From CALKAL01 sp051846895 (GTDB taxonomy: Bacteria; Bacillota; Bacilli; Bacillales; Alkalibacillaceae): a stretch of DNA of 64,000 nucleotides. The position numbers and the translations under genes are program-made. The stretch spans positions 1 to 64,000 of the forward strand of contig JBPYCQ010000013.1 of the NCBI GenBank assembly GCA_051846895.1, in the 5' to 3' direction. Below the pieces are notes generated by a model that saw only the letters and a list, made by a program, of their open reading frames with translations, was not told where the DNA came from and ran no database searches. Below, one piece after another: positions 1 through 9,501 of this stretch. Position 1 is the stretch's first letter, and each line of letters begins with the position of its first letter.

Positions 1-10
1 TCTTAATTAA

Positions 11-1580
<1,570 letters not shown>

Positions 1581-1744
1581 AGTTAAGTTTGATTGGCTTC
1601 TTTTGTTTTACTTCCGTTTTTTCCCCAATCCTAGAAAAATCCGGAATTGACTACAGGCTATTTTGTTTAGTTTTCAAGGTTCGAAGTTTTTGTCGCGTTT
1701 TGGCGACGAACATTAATTTAACACAGCAACGACTCAGATGTCAA
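1581..1744 (-). promoter_or_regulatory. rrn promoter and leader upstream of 16S
   Basis: On the minus strand a TTGACA -35 box (1739-1744) and a TTAAAT -10 box (1716-1721) are separated by 17 bp, preceded by a very AT-rich tract that could act as an UP element. Between promoter and 16S lies a leader with a GTCGC/GCGAC hairpin near 1692-1708 and a run close to TTGAAAACTAAACAAA near 1655-1672, typical of Bacillus rrn leaders (boxA-like antitermination region). The stretch from 1745 to 1871 shows nothing more that I recognise. Confidence 0.75.
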
Positions 1745-1871
1745 CAGTTTTTATAAAAAAATAAAAACAAATTTTTAAATTATTGCTTGTTTCAGTTCTT
1801 TTAACTGACAACGAAAATAAATATACCATATATCCAATCTTATATCAATAGATTTAGACTAGAATATATTA

Positions 1872-2117
1872 CTAATTTTTCTTTGCCTTAGGAAAGTTTT
1901 TTGTTGGTGTATAGTGTAAACATTCGGAATGACTTGCGAACCTTTTATATAAATTAAATAACGTTGTATATCTTTCTTTTATAGCCTTTTTAACTTGTGG
2001 ATCCATTCCTTGATAATTAAAATCATATAACAATTCGTCCATTTCTCTTCTTAATAAATATTCTAATTCTTTTTGTTCTTGTTCACTAATCATTAATCCT
2101 AACAAACTTCTTCCCAC
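1872..2117 (-). CDS. small hypothetical protein, Bacillaceae type
   Basis: A short protein of 81 residues from the GTG at 2117, or 73 residues from the ATG at 2093; neither start has a convincing ribosome binding site. It is charged and predicted mostly helical, with an N-terminal run rich in Glu and Leu (EQEQKELEYLLRREMDELL), no signal peptide, no membrane segment and no cysteine motif apart from one Cys near the end. It lies between the rrn promoter and pdaB, transcribed toward the rRNA gene. I do not recognise a family and assign no function. The amino-acid composition looks like a real protein, but without homologue evidence the call is moderate. Confidence 0.55.
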   Translation of the reverse strand: MGRSLLGLMISEQEQKELEYLLRREMDELLYDFNYQGMDPQVKKAIKERYTTLFNLYKRFASHSECLHYTPTKNFPKAKKN

Positions 2118-2221
2118 CCATTCTCTTTCATATCATGTATTTAAAATTAGATAATTACTTTGTCCATTCTAAAATTATGCAAGTAATCATATATATATTT
2201 CTAAAACGACTAATAAAAGGT

Positions 2222-2986
2222 ATGATGCTTATGTTTTATACTTGGAATTGGACAAGTTGGAAAAAAGGAATTTCGCTTATTTTTTTAGTTGGGTTATTTA
2301 TTTTTTCTACTTATTTTTCATCTAGTTATATTTTCAACCCTGTAAACGATGTCAAACAAACCGAAGCAATTACAAAGAGTTTGAACGACGATCAAAAAAT
2401 AGCTTTGACTTTCAATGTATCTTGGGGCGATGATGTCATTATTCAAATTCTAGATATATTGAAAGAAAAGAAAGTAAAGGCTACATTTTTTATAAATGGC
2501 GAGTGGGCTTTACGTAATGAAGAAATCGCCAAATTGATTATTTCTGAAAACCATGAAGTTGGCTTGCTAGGTTTTTATAATGAACCTTATGAAAACAAAT
2601 CTAAAAGGGCTATAGAGACTGACATAACTAACGGGGTTGAAACGTTAAACAAATTGAAATATGATCCTGTAACATATGTGAGACCACCAGAAAACAGATT
2701 TAACGAAACAGTGGTGAAACATATTCATTCTTTAGGGTACAGGACCGTTTTCTGGAGTTTGTTTGCAAATGTGAATCGATTTGACAGTATTGATAAAACG
2801 AGCGACTATATTACTAGTCGACTTTCATCTGGAGATATTATACTTTTTTTAGCTGATGACAATTTAACAAACACCTCTAAAGTCTTAAGCCGAATTATTG
2901 ATCAAAAGTTAGATGAAGGTTTTGAATTCGTCTCTGTTACGGAATTATTATCTCCTGCAGATATAGAAATTAAACCTATCGAATAA
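2222..2986 (+). CDS. pdaB: PdaB-like polysaccharide deacetylase-fold sporulation protein
   Basis: Homologue of B. subtilis PdaB (YbaN), a NodB-fold protein needed to keep the cortex stable late in sporulation. After a short cytoplasmic head there is one membrane segment (about residues 16-36), then the NodB domain. The pattern IALTFNVSWGDD replaces the family IALTF-D-xSWGDE, so the catalytic Asp of motif 1 is Asn (residue 65 from this start). The RPP motif and the LSSGDIILF strand are kept. The reading frame extends back to 2135, but the ATG cluster at 2222-2231 gives a length near the family's (about 254 aa). Gene order and opposite strand relative to kbaA match B. subtilis. A strong terminator follows. 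Enzymatic activity is doubtful; a structural role is possible. Confidence 0.85.
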   Translation: MMLMFYTWNWTSWKKGISLIFLVGLFIFSTYFSSSYIFNPVNDVKQTEAITKSLNDDQKIALTFNVSWGDDVIIQILDILKEKKVKATFFINGEWALRNEEIAKLIISENHEVGLLGFYNEPYENKSKRAIETDITNGVETLNKLKYDPVTYVRPPENRFNETVVKHIHSLGYRTVFWSLFANVNRFDSIDKTSDYITSRLSSGDIILFLADDNLTNTSKVLSRIIDQKLDEGFEFVSVTELLSPADIEIKPIE

Positions 2987-3010
2987 TATTCAGATTTTTA
3001 CATTAATAAA

Positions 3011-3053
3011 GGCTTTTCGCATTTTTTAAAAGCGAAAAGCCCTTTTATTTTTT
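3011..3053. terminator. Bidirectional terminator between pdaB and kbaA
   Basis: A perfect 10-bp stem GGCTTTTCGC/GCGAAAAGCC with a short loop is followed by a T-rich run (CTTTTATTTTTT) on the plus strand, ending pdaB. On the minus strand the run after the stem is weaker (TTTATTAAT) but could end kbaA. Confidence 0.85.
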
Positions 3054-3059
3054 CCAAAA

Positions 3060-3686
3060 CTATTTTGCTGTAGTGACTTCACTCGATTGCTCACCTTTAA
3101 CCCCAACAATTCGGTGTAATTTCAATAATTGATAAGTGTTACATGCTAACAAAGGCACAACCATTAACATCATGGACGCTTGATCATCCACTCTTAAAGT
3201 CGGCACCCACTCTATTGTTGTCATAACCACCATTACAAACAGTGCAGGAATAAATGCTTTACGATTCGTTTCTTTTGCTTTGACATAAGATACAACTAGT
3301 CCAAAAATCAATAATACAAGTGCAACGGTTATATAAGGAAAAATACTCTCTGGATTATCAGCTCTTGTATAACGTAAATAAACTAAATCAAATAAAGTAA
3401 CTGCAACTAAGAAGCCTAAAACATAATTCCAAAACGATCTAAAAAATCCAAGACCAAATTGATGGATAACTAAATAAGCAAAGAAGCCCATTTGACTAAT
3501 AATACTATATACAAACCCTAACACAATATACCATAATATTGCCCCAAAGATTTCCCAAGCATTAAATGGATTTAAAAATGGTTCATAGGCCTCTTGTTGT
3601 ACAAAAAAACTTGTTAAGATTGTGGAAACGGCTCCTATGATTAAAGTTGCTAAAAAGAATTGTTTAAACCATACACGTAATGTCAC
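3060..3686 (-). CDS. kbaA: KinB signalling pathway activation protein KbaA
   Basis: Integral membrane protein of 208 residues with about six hydrophobic segments, matching B. subtilis KbaA (198 aa), which is needed for activation of the sporulation kinase KinB and so feeds the phosphorelay to Spo0A. Recognition rests on overall hydrophobic pattern, local sequence similarity and the conserved place between pdaB and gerD. The start is GTG at 3686, seven bases after a clear GGAGG. The C-terminal tail is soluble and polar (KGEQSSEVTTAK). It diverges from gerD across a 215-bp AT-rich gap that must hold both promoters; I could not fix their positions. Confidence 0.85.
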   Translation of the reverse strand: MTLRVWFKQFFLATLIIGAVSTILTSFFVQQEAYEPFLNPFNAWEIFGAILWYIVLGFVYSIISQMGFFAYLVIHQFGLGFFRSFWNYVLGFLVAVTLFDLVYLRYTRADNPESIFPYITVALVLLIFGLVVSYVKAKETNRKAFIPALFVMVVMTTIEWVPTLRVDDQASMMLMVVPLLACNTYQLLKLHRIVGVKGEQSSEVTTAK

Positions 3687-3901
3687 AATTGTTCCTCCTC
3701 AAAAACAAATTCATACAAAAAAATATAATTCACATAATAACTTGATACTTTAATTTTATTAAAAAACTTCGCTCGACAAAGTTCCCATACCTAACGTATT
3801 TTATCATGTATTGGGTTATTTTGCTTACTATATATATGTATATTTTTTCACAACCATCTAATATTAACAAATATATAGGCTAATATAGAGGGGTAATTTA
3901 T

Positions 3902-4558
3902 ATGAAAAAAACAAGTTGGATTATATTCAGTTTGTTCATTACAATTTTATTTGCTGGATGTAGTCAAGGGGACAGTTCACAAGGCAATCAAGATTATGAA
4001 GCGACTAAAAAGATGGTCGTAGACATATTAAAAACAGATGATGGCAAAAATGCCGTTAAAGAAGTGTTATCGGATGAAGAAATGAAACAAGAACTCGTCA
4101 TTAATTCCGATGTTGTTCAAAAAGCCATTCAGCAAGTTTTTGATGGAGATAAAGGAAAGCAATTTTTCGCTAAGTTGTTCGAGGACCCGTCATTCGTTCA
4201 ATCATATGTAAACGCCACTCGTGATGCAGAAAAAGAGCTAATAAAAGGGTTGATGACTGATTCAACTTACCAAGAACAAATGATTCAATTATTTCAAAAT
4301 GAAGATATGCAAAAACTTATCACCTCAGCGCTTAAAGGCCAACAATTTAAGTCACACCTTGAAGAAACGATTCAAGAAACGTTAAATAGTCCACTATTTA
4401 AGGCAAAAATGACCGAAACCTTACTCAAAGCTGCTGAAGAGCAACAGAAACAGCAAGGCGGCGGTGAGCAAGGAGGACAAGGTCAGCAACAAGGTGGACA
4501 AAGTGGCGGCGGTGGCAGTGGAAGTGGCGGTGGCGGTGAACAAGGTGGCGAAGGATGA
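3902..4558 (+). CDS. gerD: Spore germination lipoprotein GerD
   Basis: Secreted lipoprotein: Lys-rich head, hydrophobic core, then lipobox FAGC with Cys20 as the lipidated residue. The body (about residues 30-185) is a helical repeat-like domain with regular motifs of the type DPSFVQSYV, LMTDSTYQEQM and TLNSPLFKAKM, as in B. subtilis GerD, which organises nutrient receptors into germinosomes in the spore inner membrane. The C-terminus from about residue 186 is a low-complexity Gly/Gln tail, longer than in B. subtilis. Start ATG at 3902 follows GAGGGG. It is transcribed opposite to its neighbours, as in B. subtilis. Forespore (sigma-G) expression is family knowledge; I could not place a clear sigma-G box. 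Confidence 0.9.
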   Translation: MKKTSWIIFSLFITILFAGCSQGDSSQGNQDYEATKKMVVDILKTDDGKNAVKEVLSDEEMKQELVINSDVVQKAIQQVFDGDKGKQFFAKLFEDPSFVQSYVNATRDAEKELIKGLMTDSTYQEQMIQLFQNEDMQKLITSALKGQQFKSHLEETIQETLNSPLFKAKMTETLLKAAEEQQKQQGGGEQGGQGQQQGGQSGGGGSGSGGGGEQGGEG

Positions 4559-4609
4559 TTAACCGTTACTAATCAATGTAAATAGACAATTTATCTGATT
4601 CAAAATAAT

Positions 4610-4641
4610 GAAAGCCTGCCCAAAAACTTAGGCAGGCTTTC
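4610..4641. terminator. Bidirectional terminator between gerD and salA
   Basis: An 11-bp perfect stem GAAAGCCTGCC/GGCAGGCTTTC with a 10-nt loop lies between the convergent genes gerD (+) and salA (-). The flanking T-runs are short, but the stem is strong. Confidence 0.7.
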
Positions 4642-4644
4642 AAA

Positions 4645-4702
4645 TTACTTCTTAAGTTTAATCACTTTATTTGTTACTTTGTAAGTTTAATCACTTTATT
4701 TG
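4645..4702. repeat. 29-bp tandem duplication covering the end of salA
   Basis: Two adjacent 29-bp copies (4645-4673 and 4674-4702) differ at only two positions. The right copy encodes the last codons and stop of salA; the left copy lies just past the stop and repeats the same coding sequence (NKVIKL) plus a stop in another frame. It looks like a recent slippage duplication with no effect on the protein. Confidence 0.9.
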
Positions 4703-5735
4703 CTATTTGCAAAAATAACCTTCCTGTTGGATGATCTTCCTGATAAACACCAGGAGCGAAAGTATCCTCTTCATCATATGGCTGTTGTAACGGCAAGCGC
4801 CCTAATACTTCTGTCTGTAACACTTCTGCAAGTTTATCACCGCCACCTTCACCGAAAACGTACTCCCTTTGACCAGTAAGTTTACTTTCAAAGTACGACA
4901 TATTTTCAACCACGCCTAAAATTTCGTGTTCAGCTTTTAATGCCATTTGCCCAGCACGTGCTGCAACAAACGCTGCTGTTGGGTGTGGTGTTGTGACAAT
5001 GACCTGTTTAGAAGATGGAAGTAATTGTTGCACATCTAGCGCAATGTCACCTGTTCCTGGAGGTAAATCTAGAAGTAAATAATCTAAATTTCCCCACTCC
5101 ACCTCTTTAAAAAAGCTTGTTAACATTTTTCCGAGCATCGGACCACGCCATATGATTGGTGAATTGTCTTCAACGAAAAATCCCATTGAAATAACTTGTA
5201 CACCAAAACGTTCGACAGGAATTATTTTTTCCCCACGAACTTGCGGGCGTTTTTCAATCCCCATCATGTCTGGAACACTAAAGCCATAAATATCAGCATC
5301 GACAATCCCGACTTTTTTACCTAGACGCGCTAGGGCAACAGCAAGGTTAACAGTGACAGTTGACTTCCCAACTCCACCTTTTCCACTAGCAATTGAAATG
5401 AATTTAGTGCCAGATTGTCCGATTAAATTTTTTTCTTGCTCCTCATTAGCTGCGGTCATATATTCCAAACGCTGCTTTTCTGGAAGCTCTGTAAAGCGTA
5501 AACCGACAGTCAAAGCACCTTCCTTTTTCAACATGCCAACAATTTCTTGTTGTAATTGCATTTGTTCTGCGGAATTTGGATTAGCCAGAGCAATTTTTAT
5601 ACTGACATGCTTTTTCTCTTCTTTAATCTTTACATCTTGAATAGCGTTTGTTTCCTCAAAGGTCTTATGTATATGTGGATCATTAATTGGATTAAGCAGT
5701 TCTCGAATTCTTTGTTCAGTTATCAAGTGATACAC
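4674..5735 (-). CDS. salA: Mrp/NBP35-family P-loop ATPase SalA
   Basis: Protein of 353 residues with an N-terminal MIP18/DUF59-type domain (about 1-85) and a C-terminal ParA/MinD-like ATPase domain. The deviant Walker A SGKGGVGKST lies at about residues 117-126, followed by DADIYGFSVPDMMG and LLLDLPPGTGD. It lacks the CxxC of Fe-S carrier members, as in B. subtilis SalA (YbaL), which represses scoC and so affects protease production; the wider family handles iron-sulphur clusters. The GTG at 5735 is used here, but TTG at 5726 would give an N-terminus (MITEQRIRELL) closer to the family. It sits between cwlD and gerD as in B. subtilis. Confidence 0.9.
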   Translation of the reverse strand: MYHLITEQRIRELLNPINDPHIHKTFEETNAIQDVKIKEEKKHVSIKIALANPNSAEQMQLQQEIVGMLKKEGALTVGLRFTELPEKQRLEYMTAANEEQEKNLIGQSGTKFISIASGKGGVGKSTVTVNLAVALARLGKKVGIVDADIYGFSVPDMMGIEKRPQVRGEKIIPVERFGVQVISMGFFVEDNSPIIWRGPMLGKMLTSFFKEVEWGNLDYLLLDLPPGTGDIALDVQQLLPSSKQVIVTTPHPTAAFVAARAGQMALKAEHEILGVVENMSYFESKLTGQREYVFGEGGGDKLAEVLQTEVLGRLPLQQPYDEEDTFAPGVYQEDHPTGRLFLQIANKVIKLTK

Positions 5736-5810
5736 CGTCCTTTTTTAGTTCCTAAATTAGTTTGCAAGGTCAGTATAACATAATTTATTGAAAGTCTCAG
5801 TTCATACGTA

Positions 5811-6512
5811 TTATGGTGTATTTTCACTTGTTATATACTCAACAATTCCTTGGTAAATTCCTGCGGCCATCTCTCTTTGATAATCTTCTTTGAGTAGTTT
5901 ATTACGATCTTCTTCGTTAGATAAAAAGCCTAGCTCAACCAAAGCTCCTGTAGCTTCAGCATGTTTTAAAATGTAAACGTTGTTAGTTGCTAGCGCTTCT
6001 CTTTTTGTATTAGAAATATTTCGCATCCGTTCTTGAATACTTCGAGCTAATTTTTCATTTTTTTCATTTGGATAGAAAAAGGTTTGCGCGCCTTTCCATC
6101 TGCTGTCTGATAATGAGTTGAGGTGAATACTTACAAAGAGATCCGCATCCTTTTCTTTAATAAAGGACACTCTTCTTCTAATATCGTGAGCTTTTCGCTT
6201 GGAAAATCCCTTCATACCTTCAGGTGCGAGATCCATATCTTTTTCACGTGTTAAATAAACCATAGCACCGGCTTGCTGTAAGTAATCCCTTAAGTAAAAA
6301 GCTGTCTTTAATGTGATTGATTTTTCCTTAATATCTTTATTTTGAGCTCCTCCATCAACACCACCATGACCTGGGTCGATGACAATGACTTGATTTGCTA
6401 GGGGCATTGTTACGTTTGTCGGCTGAAATATCGTAGGAAGAGGAATCCTTAATAAATAAACTAATAGTATTAATCCTGCAATCCACACTAATATAAAAAA
6501 TAACCGTTTCAT
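5811..6512 (-). CDS. cwlD: Germination-specific N-acetylmuramoyl-L-alanine amidase CwlD
   Basis: Zinc amidase (Amidase_3 family) that, with PdaA, makes the muramic delta-lactam of the spore cortex recognised by germination lytic enzymes. An N-terminal hydrophobic segment (residues 3-24) is a signal peptide or anchor. Zinc ligands are visible: His in VIDPGHGGVDGG, Glu in EKSITLKTA, His in VSIHLNSL, and the catalytic Glu in GALVELGFLSN near the C-terminus. The start is placed at the ATG at 6512, six bases after AGGAGGT, rather than the ATG at 6518 that abuts the ribosome binding site. Length 233 aa against 237 in B. subtilis. This marks the end of the conserved region; upstream genes are accessory. 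Confidence 0.93.
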   Translation of the reverse strand: MKRLFFILVWIAGLILLVYLLRIPLPTIFQPTNVTMPLANQVIVIDPGHGGVDGGAQNKDIKEKSITLKTAFYLRDYLQQAGAMVYLTREKDMDLAPEGMKGFSKRKAHDIRRRVSFIKEKDADLFVSIHLNSLSDSRWKGAQTFFYPNEKNEKLARSIQERMRNISNTKREALATNNVYILKHAEATGALVELGFLSNEEDRNKLLKEDYQREMAAGIYQGIVEYITSENTP

Positions 6513-6585
6513 TTGCATACCTCCTCGTCTAAATATATGGACAAGGCAATGCGTTTATGAAATTTATTTACCCAAAATTAACATT

Positions 6586-6623
6586 AAAAATCCCCCACCC
6601 TCTTAAAATAAGAGCGGGGGATT
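6586..6623 (-). terminator. Terminator after the TRAP permease gene
   Basis: A long stem (AATCCCCC side paired to GGGGGATT, extended through CTCTTA/TAAGAG) is followed on the minus strand by TTTTTAAT. It ends the TAXI-TRAP transcript and separates it from cwlD. Confidence 0.85.
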
Positions 6624-6626
6624 AGT

Positions 6627-8870
6627 TTAGTTGGCAGTAACGTTTTTCGTCTCGTTTACATCAACATGTTTGCTATTCTTTTTATAATATTGAAAAGCAA
6701 CCAACACGAGCAAAGCAACTATCGCAATCACATCTGTTACCCAACTAACTTGAATAAACATTAAGGCGATAATTAACGCTACGATTCTTTCCCACCAACG
6801 ATATTTTATGATTAACCAGTTTTGAATGAATGAAGCAAATGCAATCATCCCAACTGTTGCAGTGATGATGGCCCAAACGACTTGAAGCCAGTTAGCATCC
6901 GTTAAAAATAAAATCGTCGGGTTTAATGCAAACATAAACGGTAATAGAAGTGCCGCTGAGTCAAATTTAAAGCCTTGAATTCCCGTTCGAACAGGCCCTG
7001 CCTTCGCTATACCAGCTGTAGCATACGCCGGTAAGTTAATAGGTGGTGTATCATCGGCCAAAATACCGTAGTACAGCACGAACAAGTGGGCTACGAGTAT
7101 ATGAACACCCATATCTGTTAACACTGGTGCAACAATTGCCGCTAAAACAACATAAGTTGCTGTTGTTGGTAGTCCTAGTCCTAATAGTAAACATGCGAAT
7201 ACGGTTAAAATTAAAGCAAAATATAGTTGTGTATTCTCTGTTTGTAAAAAGGCTGGAACTAATGCTGCTAAATCACCAGAGAAATTAATGACAATACGCG
7301 TGAATTTCGTCGATAATCCCGACGTTGTAATTACCCCTATTAAAATTCCCGCAGTAGCACAAGCGACGATGATTGACAGTGAATTTCGCGCTGCTATCTC
7401 AAACCCCGTAGCAACTCTATGCCAATCAAAACGAACAGGCGCCGCTTCAATTTTAAATTTCTTTTGCCCGACTGCAAACACTAGCGCAATAATGGCACCT
7501 AACAATACCATGATCGCAATTTCAGGTTTCCAACGAATCGTTTCTGAACTGAAAAAACTAATATTAAATAAATCATTTAGTTTATAGAGTCCTAAATTAA
7601 AATACTCAACTGTATATTGAATTCCGATAGTAATCGCAAATAGACCAGCTGCGTAAACGAGTGCTCTGCCTAAACTTTCCTTAAAGCGATGCGCAAAGAA
7701 AGCAATGACTAACAAAATGACAATTGAGAAAAATGCGGAATTATTTACAGAGACACGTTTTACTACCAAGAAATAAAGTAAAACTAAAATCGGAATGATT
7801 AAATACCCTTGTTGTATTAATAACTTACGTCCAGAAGCTAATTCTTCTTTTTTCATTCCTGAAATGTTATTTTTAGAAGCTTCAAAGTGAACCATAAATA
7901 AAATTCCGACATAACATAAAACAGCTGGAACGATGGCACTTTGAATGATTTGGTAATAAGGAATTCCAGTAAACTCAACCATAATAAAGGCAGCTGCACC
8001 CATAATCGGAGGTAAAAACTGGCCACTGGAGGAGGCTGCTACTTCAACTCCACCTGCAACATGTGGTTTAAAACCTACTCTTTTCATTAAAGGAATGGTA
8101 AATGTTCCCGTCGTTACAGCGTTTGCCGTTGAACTACCAGAAATACTTCCCATCATTCCGCTCGCAAGCACACTTGCTTTAGCAGGGCCACCCTTAAATC
8201 GCCCAAAGGCTCTTAATGCAAGGTCGATAAACAATTTACCCGCACCCGTTGATTCTAAGATCGCTCCAAATAAAATAAAAATGAATACGAATTGTGCCGA
8301 AGCATAAATAGGTGTTCCAAAGATTCCGTTGTTACGATAAGTGATCTCATAGATAAAACGTTCAAAGTCACCACGACTATGGTAAAACTGCCCAGGCATA
8401 AATTCACCTAGGAAAAAGTACGCAATAAAAACTAAAGCAATAATGACTAAAGGCTTACCAACAACACGTCTCGTTGCTTCCAAAACTAAAATAATTAATG
8501 AAAGACCTACAAATAAGTCAAAATCAGTTGGACGTGCTGACATAATTGATGCTGATGTTTGGTTGCTTATAATATAAAACCCAACAAATAACGAATATAA
8601 GGCTAACAATAAATCATACCAAGGAATTTTCGTCTGACCCAATCCCTTTTTAATTGGAAAAATCAAATATACAAGCACTAAACCAATTGTTAGATGGAAA
8701 ATTAGAAATGTTTTTGAACCAATTCCCGGAAGGCCAAATCCTGCAACATATAGATGAAAAGCAGACATAAAGACTGCAGTGATAATTACAATTGCAGCCC
8801 AGCCTTTCCTAAGATTGCGATCACTACCTTCTAATTCCTCTATCATTTGTTGCTGTTGTTTTTCATCCAT
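6627..8870 (-). CDS. TRAP transporter fused permease, TAXI type (DctQM fusion)
   Basis: Large membrane protein of 747 residues with many hydrophobic segments. The first four or so correspond to the small DctQ-like subunit and the rest to the 12-TM DctM-like subunit, as is usual for TAXI-family TRAP transporters, secondary sodium-coupled importers of organic acids. Family patterns seen include SGMMGSISGSSTANAVTTG, GVEVAASSSGQFLPPIMGA, LGLGLPTTATYVV and ADDTPPINLPAYA. The start is the ATG at 8870, preceded by GGGAGAGG; an upstream in-frame start at 8885 overlaps that site. It is the last gene of an operon with a binding protein and a DUF1850 protein. The substrate cannot be read from sequence; C4 or C5 organic acids such as glutamate or related compounds are known for the family. 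Confidence 0.92.
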   Translation of the reverse strand: MDEKQQQQMIEELEGSDRNLRKGWAAIVIITAVFMSAFHLYVAGFGLPGIGSKTFLIFHLTIGLVLVYLIFPIKKGLGQTKIPWYDLLLALYSLFVGFYIISNQTSASIMSARPTDFDLFVGLSLIILVLEATRRVVGKPLVIIALVFIAYFFLGEFMPGQFYHSRGDFERFIYEITYRNNGIFGTPIYASAQFVFIFILFGAILESTGAGKLFIDLALRAFGRFKGGPAKASVLASGMMGSISGSSTANAVTTGTFTIPLMKRVGFKPHVAGGVEVAASSSGQFLPPIMGAAAFIMVEFTGIPYYQIIQSAIVPAVLCYVGILFMVHFEASKNNISGMKKEELASGRKLLIQQGYLIIPILVLLYFLVVKRVSVNNSAFFSIVILLVIAFFAHRFKESLGRALVYAAGLFAITIGIQYTVEYFNLGLYKLNDLFNISFFSSETIRWKPEIAIMVLLGAIIALVFAVGQKKFKIEAAPVRFDWHRVATGFEIAARNSLSIIVACATAGILIGVITTSGLSTKFTRIVINFSGDLAALVPAFLQTENTQLYFALILTVFACLLLGLGLPTTATYVVLAAIVAPVLTDMGVHILVAHLFVLYYGILADDTPPINLPAYATAGIAKAGPVRTGIQGFKFDSAALLLPFMFALNPTILFLTDANWLQVVWAIITATVGMIAFASFIQNWLIIKYRWWERIVALIIALMFIQVSWVTDVIAIVALLVLVAFQYYKKNSKHVDVNETKNVTAN

Positions 8871-8925
8871 ATAATCCTCTCCCACGATTGAATTGAAACA
8901 AAATAAGGAATGTATTTATTGATTT

Positions 8926-9501
8926 TTATGTAAAAAGCTGAATAATCTTCTCATAAATTTTAACAGGTTGAATCTCTATTAATAGTTTATGACCAACAAA
9001 AGGAGATTCCGAAATTGTTAGCTCTTGATCTTTGAAATGGAACGTATGAGGGAATAAACCTGATGGCTTAATTCGGAGTACACCACCATGTACGGGTCTG
9101 TTTAAATCTCTTAATATATAATACCCATCAGATATTTCTACCTTTCCTTCACGTTCATAAGGCATACCAGCCCCAAATGATTTTGTCCAACTTTCCATTG
9201 TTAAAATTTCATAGTTTTCATTCACCATAAATTTTTCAATGACAGGTGATTTTTCTACTGAATGAATGTAACGATGATAAAACCAATCCCCAGCGTTTAT
9301 ATTATTTTGCCATAAGATTTCATCTGTATCTAGACTTTTTATAACTAGCTTTTTATTTGAGCTCGGTAAAATTAATAGTAATACAATTACGACAACGATA
9401 AGTATGCTAATCGAAAACTTGAATGCTTTTTTCTTAAAAAAGGCATTGCTATTAAGCAATGCCTTTTTATGTTGATCATTCCCAAAATCATTATTGCTCA
9501 T
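8926..9501 (-). CDS. DUF1850 protein of a TAXI-TRAP operon
   Basis: Protein of 191 residues with one N-terminal membrane segment (about residues 31-46: SISILIVVVIVLLLIL) and a beta-rich extracytoplasmic domain. Patterns such as YIHSVEKSPVIEKF, FGAGMPYE and RPVHGGVLRI are typical of DUF1850, a family that travels with TAXI-TRAP transporters and whose role is unknown. The start is the ATG at 9501, inside the end of the upstream binding-protein gene (11-bp overlap), suggesting translational coupling; a longer frame back to 9549 only overlaps that gene. Codons for residues 9-22 contain a complete intrinsic terminator (9436-9468, separate entry), which may set the ratio of binding protein to permease. 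Confidence 0.85.
   Translation of the reverse strand: MSNNDFGNDQHKKALLNSNAFFKKKAFKFSISILIVVVIVLLLILPSSNKKLVIKSLDTDEILWQNNINAGDWFYHRYIHSVEKSPVIEKFMVNENYEILTMESWTKSFGAGMPYEREGKVEISDGYYILRDLNRPVHGGVLRIKPSGLFPHTFHFKDQELTISESPFVGHKLLIEIQPVKIYEKIIQLFT
9436..9468 (-). terminator. Intrinsic terminator inside the DUF1850 coding start
   Basis: On the minus strand AAAAAGGCATTGC pairs perfectly with GCAATGCCTTTTT around a 6-nt loop (TTAATA), ending in a T-run. The hairpin starts about 22 bases past the binding-protein stop codon and lies wholly in sense codons of the next gene (KKALLNSNAFFK). It would work as a partial terminator or a 3' stabiliser for the binding-protein mRNA. Confidence 0.8.

Noticed and set aside
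3687..3901. Sigma-G promoter for gerD
   Set aside because: A CATCTAATA -10-like sequence exists near 3855, but no -35 sequence lies at the right distance.
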